DNA from: DAOTXL01 sp034434895
GTDB taxonomy: Bacteria > Chloroflexota > Anaerolineae > JAAYZQ01
Reading direction: 5' to 3'
DNA length: 8,479 bases
Assembly (NCBI GenBank): GCA_034434895.1
Contig: DAOTYI010000147.1
Location: forward strand, 1 to 8,479
Of the stretch, positions 1 through 6,540 are shown piece after piece. How positions within the stretch are numbered: the stretch's first letter is position 1; the number at the start of each line of letters is the position of its first letter. The notes under the pieces were generated by a model that saw nothing but the letters and a program-made list of their open reading frames with translations, did not search any database and was not told the origin of the DNA. Both the position numbers and the translations under genes were made by a program.

Positions 1-542
1 TGGACCTGCACCAACAGAGCATAGGCGGCCAGCATCCAGGCCAGATGCCGGCGCCGTCCCTGGACCAGCGCCGAGACGGCCAGCCCGACGAACAGAAGGG
101 CCAGCAAGGGCACGAAGGCTACCTGCCAGATCTTACGGCTAAAGGCCACCGCCCAGGGGTTGACGGCCAGCAGCAACGCTGCAACGGCGGCTGCCCATCG
201 CCCTCCCCCCGGCCAACGCCGGGCCAGCCACCAGCACAGGGCCACCGCCCCCACGTTCACCAGCCCGCCGTACACCGTAGCCGGGATAGGATTGGCCGTG
301 AACAGGAAGGCGGGCACGTACAGATAGACGCTGAGGGGCGAGTGGTCGAATCCCGCCGACGAGGGCACGCCGACCAGGGGCAGATGACCTTCCCGGGTCA
401 GCTCCAGGGCCAGGGCCGCCAGCCGTGCCTCACTGAACTTGAACTCGGTCAACGTCGGCCAGCCGATGCGCAGCAGGACGGCCGGCAACAGGATGGACAG
501 CGGCAACAGGGATCGGAGAGCGGGCAGTGGTCGGTGGGTCAT
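1..542 (-). CDS. GT39-like membrane glycosyltransferase, N-terminal part (runs off the left edge)
   Basis: The reading frame opens with ATG at 542 and stays open to position 1, about 180 codons, so the C-terminus lies outside the window. The start (MTHRPLPALRSLL) is followed by a hydrophobic helix. Next comes a loop with an acidic residue in EFKFSEARLA and the stretch GHLPLVGVPSSAGFDHSPLS. After further helices comes NPWAVAFSRKIWQVAFVPL. This matches the first half of the GT39/PMT_2 family, which moves a sugar from a polyprenyl-phosphate carrier to an acceptor on the outer face of the membrane; the acidic residue in the first external loop is the usual catalytic position. The start codon overlaps the stop of the upstream membrane gene as ATGA, which suggests translational coupling. 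The family is assigned from sequence character. The sugar and the acceptor are unknown. Confidence 0.78.
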   Translation of the reverse strand, partial: MTHRPLPALRSLLPLSILLPAVLLRIGWPTLTEFKFSEARLAALALELTREGHLPLVGVPSSAGFDHSPLSVYLYVPAFLFTANPIPATVYGGLVNVGAVALCWWLARRWPGGGRWAAAVAALLLAVNPWAVAFSRKIWQVAFVPLLALLFVGLAVSALVQGRRRHLAWMLAAYALLVQV

Positions 543-1159
543 GGCCTGTATGCCTTTGTAGCCAGGGCCATACCTGCCCCGGCCACCGCTGCCAGGCCGA
601 TCAGGCACAGATAAAATCCCCAACCGATGGGCGGCGGGGTGCCGTACAGCCGGTCAATGGCCGGTTTGACGGCCAGGAACTGCCAGGCCGCAAGCCCCGC
701 CGCCGCTATGGCCAGCGCGCCGGTCAGCAGGCCGGTGAACCGGACCGGCAGGCGTCCCAACAGCGGCGAAGCCAGCAGCAGCAGCCAGCAAAAGCCCACG
801 ACAGCCGTCTGGAGGCGGAATTCCGGGGTGATCAGGCTGGCCGGGGACCAGGCCGGTGGCAACAGTTGCAGGCTGACCGGGATGGCCAGCGCGAGCAGGA
901 GGAGGCGCAGCGGCGGGGAATAGCTCATCTGCCGCGAGCAGGCCAGCAGGGCCACACCGATCACCACCGCCAGAGGGGGCAGGTAGAACAGTTGTCGCAC
1001 CACCGTGCCATCCGGCAAGAACTTGACAAACTCTCCCAGATCCGTGCCGCTGAGGGCGAGGGCAGCCGTTTTATGGGCCACCCACGGCCCATAGGAACCG
1101 GCTGCTGCCAGTGCCCAGCCGGCAGGCAGGAGCCACCGTATGCCGGTTGCGGCCTTCAT
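539..1159 (-). CDS. Multi-pass membrane protein of unknown function
   Basis: This is a 206-residue protein with about six hydrophobic segments, near residues 7-27, 57-75, 82-100, 118-137, 142-163 and 178-201. A polar external-looking loop around residues 28-55 contains GTDLGEFVKFLPDG. I do not recognise a family and see no catalytic motif. The start is well supported: an AGGAGG ribosome binding site lies just upstream, inside the end of the ATPase gene, and the ATG overlaps that gene's TGA. The stop overlaps the start of the next gene in the same way. It sits between an AAA+ ATPase and a GT39-like transferase, so it may be an accessory membrane part of the same envelope-sugar pathway. That is context only. 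Confidence 0.72.
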   Translation of the reverse strand: MKAATGIRWLLPAGWALAAAGSYGPWVAHKTAALALSGTDLGEFVKFLPDGTVVRQLFYLPPLAVVIGVALLACSRQMSYSPPLRLLLLALAIPVSLQLLPPAWSPASLITPEFRLQTAVVGFCWLLLLASPLLGRLPVRFTGLLTGALAIAAAGLAAWQFLAVKPAIDRLYGTPPPIGWGFYLCLIGLAAVAGAGMALATKAYRP

Positions 1160-2304
1160 GCCTCCTCCTGAGCAACCTGGCAGGCTGCCCGGATCTCGCT
1201 TTCCTCCGCCTGCACCGAGGCCAGGTACTGGTGCATAAATTCGCTGCGCCGTTGCCGGAGGGCCATGGGGGCCACAGCAGCCACATCGTCCGCCGTGGCC
1301 TCCTGGCGGCCATCGGCGGCGGCATAAGCCCGGGCTGCCTCCAGGGCCACGATCTCGGCGCGCTGGCTCGAAATCCCCAGGCTTTCGACCAGCCGCAATG
1401 CCAGTTGCTCCGCCCTGGCTGCAAGCTGCACCTGGGGCAGCAGTTCGCGGGCGCGGGCGATCTCTTCGCTAAACCGGGCTGTATCTTCGGCCAGTGCTGC
1501 CAGCAGCCAATGAGGGTGCTCGCGGAAGAGCCGGACCCGACGGTACACCTCCAGCCGCTCGGCCGGATCGCGCAGACCATCCACCACCACCCGCAGGCCA
1601 AACCGGTCCTGAATCTGGGGGCGGAGCAGGCCCTCCTCAGGGTTCATCGAACCGACCAGGACAAAGCTGGAGGGGTACACCGCCACCAGCGGGCCGCGTC
1701 GCACCGTGACCCGGCCTTGCGCGGCGGCATCCAGGATGGCGTCCACAATGGCGTTGTCCAGCAGGTTGACCTCGTCAATATAGAGCAGGTTGCGATGGGC
1801 ATAGGCCAGGAGACCGCGTTCCAGCCGCACCCGCCGCTGCTCGACGGCCAGCCGCTCGTTGATGCCGCCGATGACATCCTCCAGCCGGGCGTTCAGTGGC
1901 AGCTCGATGAGCCGCATCCGGTCCAGGCCGGTCAGCGCCTCCCCCCGGCCCATCCTGGCAGCGCAATCGGGGCAGATAGCGTCCATGCCCCATATTTCGG
2001 CTGCCTCTTCTTCGCACCCATAGGGGCACAGGCTGCGCCGTATGGGGGGCATCAGGTCCACCAGGCCTCGCACTGCCGTCGTCTTGCCGGTGCCGCGTGG
2101 GCCGATGAGCAGCACCCCCCCCACCGCCGGATTGATGACGCTCAACAGCAGGGCGGTCTTCATCTCTAGCTGCCCGACGATGGCCAGAAAGGGAAAGGCC
2201 GGTACCTCACTGCTCACCTGCTCAGGGGGCCGGGTGCTTTTGAGAATGGCGGCCGCCGAGCGTTGTTCCAGGATCTCCAAAAGAAGCGATTTCGATCGTT
2301 TCAT
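1156..2304 (-). CDS. Magnesium chelatase subunit I-like AAA+ ATPase (BchI/ChlI family)
   Basis: This is a 382-residue AAA+ ATPase if it starts at 2304. Walker A is GPRGTGKT (about residues 68-75), Walker B is LLYIDEVNLLDN (about 173-184), and the sensor/arginine-finger region reads GSMNPEEGLLRPQIQDRFGL (about 218-237). This is the typical order of BchI/ChlI and related MoxR-like ATPases, which assemble as rings and remodel partners using ATP. Four cysteines in CPYGC and CPDC, about 14 residues apart, sit in the insert between Walker A and B and could bind a metal such as zinc. An in-frame ATG at 2328 overlaps the upstream gene by 17 bp. I prefer 2304 because GAGGGG lies just upstream and no good site precedes 2328. 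No VWA partner (subunit D) or pigment gene is visible, and the neighbours are glycosyltransferases. The family is firm. A role in bacteriochlorophyll or cobalamin synthesis is not shown. Confidence 0.87.
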   Translation of the reverse strand: MKRSKSLLLEILEQRSAAAILKSTRPPEQVSSEVPAFPFLAIVGQLEMKTALLLSVINPAVGGVLLIGPRGTGKTTAVRGLVDLMPPIRRSLCPYGCEEEAAEIWGMDAICPDCAARMGRGEALTGLDRMRLIELPLNARLEDVIGGINERLAVEQRRVRLERGLLAYAHRNLLYIDEVNLLDNAIVDAILDAAAQGRVTVRRGPLVAVYPSSFVLVGSMNPEEGLLRPQIQDRFGLRVVVDGLRDPAERLEVYRRVRLFREHPHWLLAALAEDTARFSEEIARARELLPQVQLAARAEQLALRLVESLGISSQRAEIVALEAARAYAAADGRQEATADDVAAVAPMALRQRRSEFMHQYLASVQAEESEIRAACQVAQEEA

Positions 2305-2311
2305 CGTCCCC

Positions 2312-3928
2312 TCATCTGGACAGGGCATAGATGCGGACCGGGGCGAAATGGTAGACGGCCACAGTCGGATAGCCGGCTACAACGAGAGCGGGCGGATCGG
2401 GGATAAATTCGGCCAGCAACCTGCAACCCCTGATCAGATCGTCATACCTGCTCAACATCTCTCCATAGGCCTCCGGCTGCCGGCGTAGCAATGGCCACAC
2501 CCCATCGCTGACGATCAGGAGATCAAACCCCTGCTGCCGGTACCAGTCCAGGTCATGGTTGCTGATCCGGAGCACATCCTCAACCTGATAGCGGTCATAG
2601 TCGAAGGGGATGGCATAGTGCTCGATGGCGATCTTGCTCCCCGGCGCGACATTCTCCTCCACCCACCGACCGGCTATTTCGCGGTGATCGGTCCTGCTCA
2701 GGATTCTATCAAACGATATGCCGGCTGTCAAAGGCAAGGCCAGGAGAAGGAGGCAGAGAGCAAGGAGCAGGAAGCAGGGGGTAAGGGGCCAGAAGAAAAA
2801 AGTGAGCAGTTTGCCCCTTGCCTCTTTCCTCCTGCTTCCTGCCTCCTGCATCCTGCGTCCTGCCTCCTGCATCCTGCCCACCAGCCAGCCCCCGCCCAGG
2901 GCCAGGAAGGGCAACAGAGGGACCATGTTGCGTTCAAAGCGGACGACAAAGCGAGAAACAAGCAGATAGTAGATCAGGGGAAAGGACAGGAGGAGCAGCG
3001 CCTTTCTCCATTCTTTCCAGGCGAGGCCAAGAAGCCCCAATGTTCCGGCTATCACCCACAGGGCATCGGCCGAAGTGAGAAATACGGCCGGATACCAACG
3101 CCAGTTGCCCAGGCCCTCGAAACCGGGTTGCGCCGTGCCATAGTGGTGCAGGACGGTCGCCAGCCCGGTGAGAAAATCGGGCAGGTTGCCCAAGGCAAAG
3201 GGATTGCCGCCAAAGAACCCCAGCAGAAAACCGCCGATCGTCGCCCCCAACCGGCTGTTGAGCCAGCCCCACTCTCCCCATGGCGTTGCCAGGAGATGGG
3301 CCAGCAACGGGAGCACAAGCACCACCGCGCCGTTATACTTGGTTGCTCCGGCCAGCCCGGCACACAACCCGGCCAGAAAGTACCAGCGTGCCTGTTGCCG
3401 TGTCCGGATCAGCTCGCTGAACAGGAGGGTCAGCGCTGCCAGGAAACCAACCATTATGTCAAACGTGGCGTAGTGTGAGTGGATGATGTGAAGATAATTC
3501 CCGCCCAGCAACAGCGCAGCCAGTAAGCCGGTCCGCCGGTTCCACAACTGCCTGCCGACCAGATAGATGACCAGGATGGTCAGCGTGCCAAAGCAGGCGG
3601 TCAGCCACCGCCCCACCTGGTAATAGTTGGGCACGACAAAGGTGGGTAGATATTCCCACAGGTTTTGCGTGACACCGTATAAAAAGTACAATGAATCGGC
3701 GATGGTGTTGAGATAGGCATAGAACGGCGGGTAGTTGAAGCGATGCAGGTTCCAATCGCCGGTCCACAGGATCTGGGCTGCGCGTTCTACCAGAGCATGT
3801 TCGTCGGGATGATAGCGGGTGTAGGCCGGCAGGCCAAAGTCACTCCCCCACAGGCGCAGGGCAAAAGAAACAAGGAGCACCAGACAGAGAGCCAGGGAGT
3901 CTATTTGAGTCAGGAAGAACCTTCGCAT
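2312..3928 (-). CDS. GT39-like glycosyltransferase (PMT_2 / phospholipid carrier-dependent)
   Basis: This 538-residue integral membrane protein begins with a hydrophobic helix (about residues 11-28). It is followed by TRYHPDEHALVERA, whose D42-E43 pair is the conserved acidic motif of the first external loop in GT39-type transferases. NYPPFYAYL and HSHYATFDIMVGF follow in typical positions, with about ten more hydrophobic segments. The C-terminal 140 residues are soluble (HREIAGRWVEENVAPGSKIA onward) and probably external. The start at 3928 has a strong GGGAGGAG ribosome binding site six bases upstream. It is the first gene of a minus-strand operon with the ATPase and the second transferase. 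Residues of about 351-397 are encoded by an expanded repeat (separate entry), which gives a charged linker and then a helix of low complexity. The family call is confident; donor and acceptor are unknown. Confidence 0.9.
   Translation of the reverse strand: MRRFFLTQIDSLALCLVLLVSFALRLWGSDFGLPAYTRYHPDEHALVERAAQILWTGDWNLHRFNYPPFYAYLNTIADSLYFLYGVTQNLWEYLPTFVVPNYYQVGRWLTACFGTLTILVIYLVGRQLWNRRTGLLAALLLGGNYLHIIHSHYATFDIMVGFLAALTLLFSELIRTRQQARWYFLAGLCAGLAGATKYNGAVVLVLPLLAHLLATPWGEWGWLNSRLGATIGGFLLGFFGGNPFALGNLPDFLTGLATVLHHYGTAQPGFEGLGNWRWYPAVFLTSADALWVIAGTLGLLGLAWKEWRKALLLLSFPLIYYLLVSRFVVRFERNMVPLLPFLALGGGWLVGRMQEAGRRMQEAGSRRKEARGKLLTFFFWPLTPCFLLLALCLLLLALPLTAGISFDRILSRTDHREIAGRWVEENVAPGSKIAIEHYAIPFDYDRYQVEDVLRISNHDLDWYRQQGFDLLIVSDGVWPLLRRQPEAYGEMLSRYDDLIRGCRLLAEFIPDPPALVVAGYPTVAVYHFAPVRIYALSR
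2739..2878. repeat. Heptanucleotide CAGGANG array in an imperfect inverted repeat, inside a coding gene
   Basis: On the minus strand, 2878 down to 2813 reads as about seven tandem CAGGANG units (CAGGATG, CAGGAGG, CAGGACG and so on), then degenerate units ending AAGGGGC. After a 22-base A-rich spacer (2791-2812), the segment 2790-2739 carries the related sequence in opposite orientation (CTGCTTCCTGCTCC). One arm is purine-rich and the other pyrimidine-rich on each strand. The element stays in frame in the GT39 gene, giving the charged stretch RMQEAGRRMQEAGSRRKEA and then LTPCFLLLALCLLLLALPL, which forms a membrane helix. It looks like an inserted and expanded mobile-type repeat tolerated at a loop/helix boundary. 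The insertion history is inferred. Confidence 0.7.
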
Positions 3929-4025
3929 AGCCTACTCCTCCCTTTGGAATTTCCTTATCCGTCGCGTTCCTGTGCGTACTGACTATGCGAAAAAGAACGG
4001 GGGACAGGGGAGACTCGATCGGAAT

Positions 4026-4442
4026 CTACCGACTTGCATCGGAGCAAAGAGGTACCCGGACGCAAAGCCGTGTACCGGCGCCAGGTTGGGAGAACAGCTC
4101 AAACTCCCCTTTAAGCATCTCAACCCACTCACGAATGCCCAGCAACCCAAAATGCCCATCGGCAGCAAACAGGGTCACCGGATCGGGCACGGTGAATCCC
4201 TTTCCATTGTCCTGAATCTGGAGGACCGCCTGTGAGTCTGTCACCACCAGCCGGATCATGACCTGGATGGCCAATCCCCTCACTATGCGCCCGGATAGCC
4301 GCAGCCAGACCGAACAGATCCAGCAGAGGAGGCCGCAGCTCGGCACACAGCCCCCGCAATTCATCCAACAGGGCTCCAGCCTCCTCCCGGAGCCCCTCCA
4401 AAGCAGCCTGCATTTTGGGATCGCCGATCCTGGCTGCACACT
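4026..4442 (-). pseudogene. Remnant of a NarL-type sensor histidine kinase core (HisKA_3/HATPase_c)
   Basis: Two pieces of a histidine kinase lie in different frames. From about 4420 to 4280, one frame reads DPKMQAALEGLREEAGALL, then AELRPPLLDLFGLAAAIRAH, which is the second half of the dimerisation domain. From about 4270 to 4026, another frame reads LAIQVMIRLVV, QIQDNGKGFTVPD, FGLLGIREWVEMLKGEFELF and GAGTRLCVRVPL. These are the G1 (DNGKGF) and G2 boxes of the ATPase domain. The H-box with the phosphorylated histidine is missing before the first piece, and the N-box region is missing between the pieces, so this cannot be a working kinase. It follows the sensor half (4443-5126) and was surely once one gene with it. 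The ATPase piece is back in the frame of the sensor half. Decay by two internal deletions is inferred. Confidence 0.82.
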
Positions 4443-5126
4443 CTAGGGAATTGCCACAGCAGCACCGGCCGCATAGATGACCGCCAGGACTGGCCATTGC
4501 CAACGCCCCAGACGTATCCCCATCAGGACCAGATGAAAGTGCAAAATCAACGGCGCAAGCACGCCAACCAAAACGCCGAACAGGTGCGCCGCCCCGATCA
4601 ACCCACTGCCGGACAGGTTGCCGGCTGCCAATGCAGCACCGCCCACCAGACTAAAAGCCCGAAAAAGGCGGACTTCTGTGTTCTGCCGGGCAAGTCCTGG
4701 CATCAGGGAACTGAAGGCCCAAAAACTCATGGCGATGATTAAGGGCCAGACCGCCTCCCACCGCCTTGACAGAGACATCTGCTCAAGCTGGATGGCCCGT
4801 GCAAGGTATTGACCATCCCTCTCAACGGCCACGCTCAGGACATAGCCAGGACGCCAGCGCATGATGGGCAAACGCCAGGCATCAACAGGTTGCCCGTCAA
4901 TGGCTACGATCCGGTCACCCAGTTGAATGCCTGCCCGATCGGCCGGACCGCCAGACAGCACATTCACGACCCGGAAACCGGCATCCCAGCTCATCCCTTC
5001 CTCGACCTTGAAGAAAGCCACCGCTGCCGTACAGATGATCAGAGCCAGGGTCAAAAGCGAACCCAGGATCTCGGCCAGGGGTTGCCAGGCCAAACTGGTC
5101 CGCCGGTTTTTTGCAACCTGGGACAT
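4443..5126 (-). CDS. PDZ and membrane sensor half of a ComP-like histidine kinase (truncated)
   Basis: This is a 227-residue open frame. A helix at about residues 18-40 is followed by an external PDZ domain (about 45-115) with the carboxylate-loop and core signature VLSGGPADRAGIQLGDRIVA and IDGQPVDAW. After it come four hydrophobic segments (about 127-146, 155-175, 177-203, 210-227). The order helix, PDZ, helices resembles the input module of ComP-type sensor kinases, which continue through more helices into HisKA_3 and HATPase_c. Here the frame stops at TAG just after AAGAAVAIP, and kinase remnants follow in the next 420 bases, so this is most likely the 5' part of a broken gene. The start at 5126 has no strong ribosome binding site. 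It could still be translated as a membrane PDZ protein without output. The receiver gene upstream is its natural partner. Confidence 0.7.
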   Translation of the reverse strand: MSQVAKNRRTSLAWQPLAEILGSLLTLALIICTAAVAFFKVEEGMSWDAGFRVVNVLSGGPADRAGIQLGDRIVAIDGQPVDAWRLPIMRWRPGYVLSVAVERDGQYLARAIQLEQMSLSRRWEAVWPLIIAMSFWAFSSLMPGLARQNTEVRLFRAFSLVGGAALAAGNLSGSGLIGAAHLFGVLVGVLAPLILHFHLVLMGIRLGRWQWPVLAVIYAAGAAVAIP

Positions 5127-5213
5127 GGATTATGTCATGGATTTTCTTCGATACCAGGCACCAACTCCAGCAGCCGATCCAGGTTCGGACCAGCGCAGGC
5201 CCGCATTCATCGC

Positions 5214-5594
5214 TCACTCCTCCTTTGCAGATAGAATTTTTTGTAACGCATCAATCATCAGGTCGTCTTTCAGGATAAAGCCATCAGCCCCCGCTTCCAG
5301 GCTACGGGTTCTAAGCTCCTGATCTCGATAAGCGGTTGTCAAAATGACAATGGTTTCGGGCCTGATACGTTTGATCTGCTGTACAGCCTCCAGACCATCC
5401 ATCGCCGGCATTACAACGTCCATGAGCACCACATCTGGCTTTTGCTCCATCCTGGCAATGGCTTCGGCGCCGTTGGTCGCTTCACCTATCACTACCCACG
5501 AGGGATGATTGGACACCACCTGGCGGAGCATCTTGCGTGCCGAGTCATGGTCGTCAACGATCAAAAAGTGGAGAGTGGACCGATTGTTGCTCAT
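5214..5594 (-). CDS. Single-domain response regulator (receiver domain only)
   Basis: The 126-residue product is one complete receiver domain. The acidic pocket is D14-D15 (LIVDDHD), the phospho-acceptor is D59 (VVLMDVVMP), the switch threonine is T86 (VILTTA) and the conserved lysine is K109 (FILKDD). The sequence is of the NarL/CheY type, yet it stops at SAKEE with no LuxR-type DNA-binding domain, which NarL regulators usually have (total about 210-220 residues). It lies just upstream of the broken sensor kinase, its likely partner. The ATG overlaps the end of an upstream open frame, and the ribosome binding site is weak. The 87 bases after its stop (5127-5213) hold only short frames, one reading NLDRLLELVPGIEENP, and no helix-turn-helix. 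It is either a true single-domain regulator or a regulator that lost its output domain. Confidence 0.85.
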   Translation of the reverse strand: MSNNRSTLHFLIVDDHDSARKMLRQVVSNHPSWVVIGEATNGAEAIARMEQKPDVVLMDVVMPAMDGLEAVQQIKRIRPETIVILTTAYRDQELRTRSLEAGADGFILKDDLMIDALQKILSAKEE

Positions 5595-5664
5595 CGTTCA
5601 CCAGTGGACCCCCTGGAAGCACGGCCCACAACGGCCATGCTGAAGGGCCATTCGGTCAGGAATT

Positions 5665-5893
5665 TTACCACAACATTGCCCAACAGGCAAACGCTAAATC
5701 GTTGGCCAGAGCTCGAGCAATGGCGACCCGCTGCTGTTGGCCTCCACTCAGACTGCCGGGCAATTGGTGAGCATGATCGGCCAGGCCGACCAGTTCCAGG
5801 CAGGCCATCGCCCGCTCTTTTCGCTGCCGTTCTTTGCCCATCCTGCAAAAATCCATCTTTCAGATCAATCGCAGGCTCATAGTTGCTATTCAT
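5665..5893 (-). pseudogene. Remnant of an ABC transporter ATPase (LolD/MacB type)
   Basis: The frame opens at ATG 5893 behind a good GGGAGGAG ribosome binding site and reads MNSNYEPAIDLKDG, the usual first strand of an ABC ATPase. It then jumps frame at about 5850 into RKERAMACLELVGLADHAHQ, followed by LSGGQQQRVAIARALAND, which is the ABC signature and the helix after it in the LolD/MacB (lipoprotein or macrolide exporter) subfamily. The Walker A/P-loop and Q-loop that should lie between the two pieces are absent, as are Walker B (ADEPT), the D-loop and the H-switch, which should follow ALAND. The frame ends at a TAA near 5667. An intact protein would be about 230 residues. Two internal deletions are inferred. 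No permease is visible beside it. The 70 bases before the receiver gene (5595-5664) match nothing I recognise. Confidence 0.85.
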
Positions 5894-5924
5894 ACAAGCT
5901 CCTCCCGATCGGGTCTATGCTTCC

Positions 5925-6155
5925 TCAGCTCTGTGAATCCATACCGGGCGTGGAATCGGGGCCGGTCTTTCGCATGGCACGTCGGGCCAACAGGCTGGCC
6001 AGAGCCAGGCTAAACATCATCCCAACGACAAATCCAGGCAGCCAGTTCTTGATGGCCCAGACTCCCACGGCTGTCCCCACCAGTACGCATAGTGGCATGA
6101 GCCATACCAGTTTTCGTTGAAAAACCTTGTTGGCTTTTTCTTTGCCCATTGTCAT
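5925..6155 (-). CDS. Small two-helix membrane protein of unknown function
   Basis: This is a 76-residue protein with a basic N-terminus (MTMGKEKANKVFQRK), a helix at about residues 16-35, a short NWLPG turn and a second helix at about 41-58, then a basic and polar tail ending GMDSQS. Two helices joined by a tight turn suggest a hairpin with both ends in the cytoplasm. The start at 6155 is supported by AGGAGG five bases upstream. It is the first gene of the decayed minus-strand operon, 31 bases ahead of the ABC ATPase remnant, with a candidate promoter at 6223-6251. I do not recognise a family. It may be intact, or a shortened piece of a larger membrane protein, given the deletions in all the genes around it. 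Confidence 0.6.
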   Translation of the reverse strand: MTMGKEKANKVFQRKLVWLMPLCVLVGTAVGVWAIKNWLPGFVVGMMFSLALASLLARRAMRKTGPDSTPGMDSQS

Positions 6156-6222
6156 CTCATCCTCCTCATCTTCAACCGGGTCACGGCACTTCAGCCGAAG
6201 CGATCGTTTTCATCTCGTCAAT

Positions 6223-6251
6223 ATGATAACCGATCCCTGCGCCAAACACAA
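6223..6251 (-). promoter_or_regulatory. Candidate sigma-70 promoter for the 76-residue gene and the decayed operon
   Basis: On the minus strand, TTGTGT (6251-6246) and TATCAT (6228-6223) are separated by 17 bases. The spacing is ideal and the boxes fit moderately. It lies about 70 bases upstream of the start at 6155 and directly beside the hairpin at 6252-6289. This is a sequence-only prediction. Confidence 0.4.
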
Positions 6252-6289
6252 CGGCGCGGACGACAGTTCTACCCCTGTCGTCCGCGCCG
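6252..6289 (+). terminator. Strong hairpin, terminator-like on the plus strand
   Basis: The arms CGGCGCGGACGACAG and CTGTCGTCCGCGCCG pair perfectly over 15 bp around an 8-base loop (TTCTACCC). On the plus strand the stem is followed by GTTTTCTC, a short U-tract as in intrinsic terminators. No plus-strand gene ends here, because it lies between divergent genes. It could be the relic of a lost upstream gene, a block to antisense transcription, or a regulator site next to the leftward promoter. Confidence 0.5.
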
Positions 6290-6449
6290 GTTTTCTCACT
6301 GTCGTTTCCGACAGGGAGGGGCGCAAACCATCCCGCGCTTTGCGTTATGTCAAATTCTATGTAAAACGCTGGCCGGCAAAGGCGGCCGCCATTCTGTGGC
6401 TCCGTTTCTTCCTGTACCCTGGCAATTTTTGTCAGCCATAGGGTTGAGT

Positions 6450-6478
6450 TTGAGTTATCAGGTCTCCTGATGTACAAT
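6450..6478 (+). promoter_or_regulatory. Promoter of the DUF1295 gene with an operator-like palindrome
   Basis: TTGAGT (6450-6455) and TACAAT (6473-6478) are 17 bases apart, a good sigma-70 match. The spacer contains the perfect inverted repeat ATCAGG-TCT-CCTGAT (6457-6471), ending just before the -10 box. A palindrome in this place is typical of a repressor site, or of a MerR-type activator that reshapes the spacer. The expected leader is about 55-60 bases, ending in AAAGGA ahead of the ATG at 6541. The regulator is unknown. Confidence 0.5.
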
Positions 6479-6540
6479 CTGGCAGGGGCAACGCTGCGGG
6501 TTCTAATCCGCTCCACTCACATTGACAAAAGGACAGTCCC

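Larger units (their letters stand above)
6156..6540. other. Divergent intergenic region without a convincing gene
   Basis: These 385 bases separate the minus-strand decayed operon from the plus-strand DUF1295 gene. Open frames here look random (rich in Arg, Pro and Ser, with no motif). What can be seen is a candidate leftward promoter, a strong hairpin and a rightward promoter with an internal palindrome, each listed separately. The stretch from about 6290 to 6440 shows nothing I can assign. Confidence 0.6.

Noticed and set aside
45..614. Long plus-strand open frames (45-614 and 527-1171) rich in Gln, Arg and Gly
   Set aside because: They are antisense to the well-supported membrane genes and have the biased composition of shadows in GC-rich DNA.
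1111..2169. 352-codon plus-strand open frame
   Set aside because: It lies antisense to the AAA+ ATPase, whose Walker motifs are clear, and has no recognisable domain.
5127..5213. Short coding frame (ATG 5210, 26 codons) between the regulator and the sensor
   Set aside because: No recognisable content, and the ribosome binding site there overlaps the regulator's stop; it may be debris of the original sensor start.
6181..6516. Minus-strand 111-residue open frame in the divergent intergenic region
   Set aside because: Random-like composition, no motif, no good ribosome binding site, and it crosses the hairpin and both promoters.
6480..6520. tRNA-like T-arm sequence (GCGGGTTCTAATCCGC)
   Set aside because: Only a 4-bp stem forms and no acceptor, D or anticodon arm can be drawn around it.
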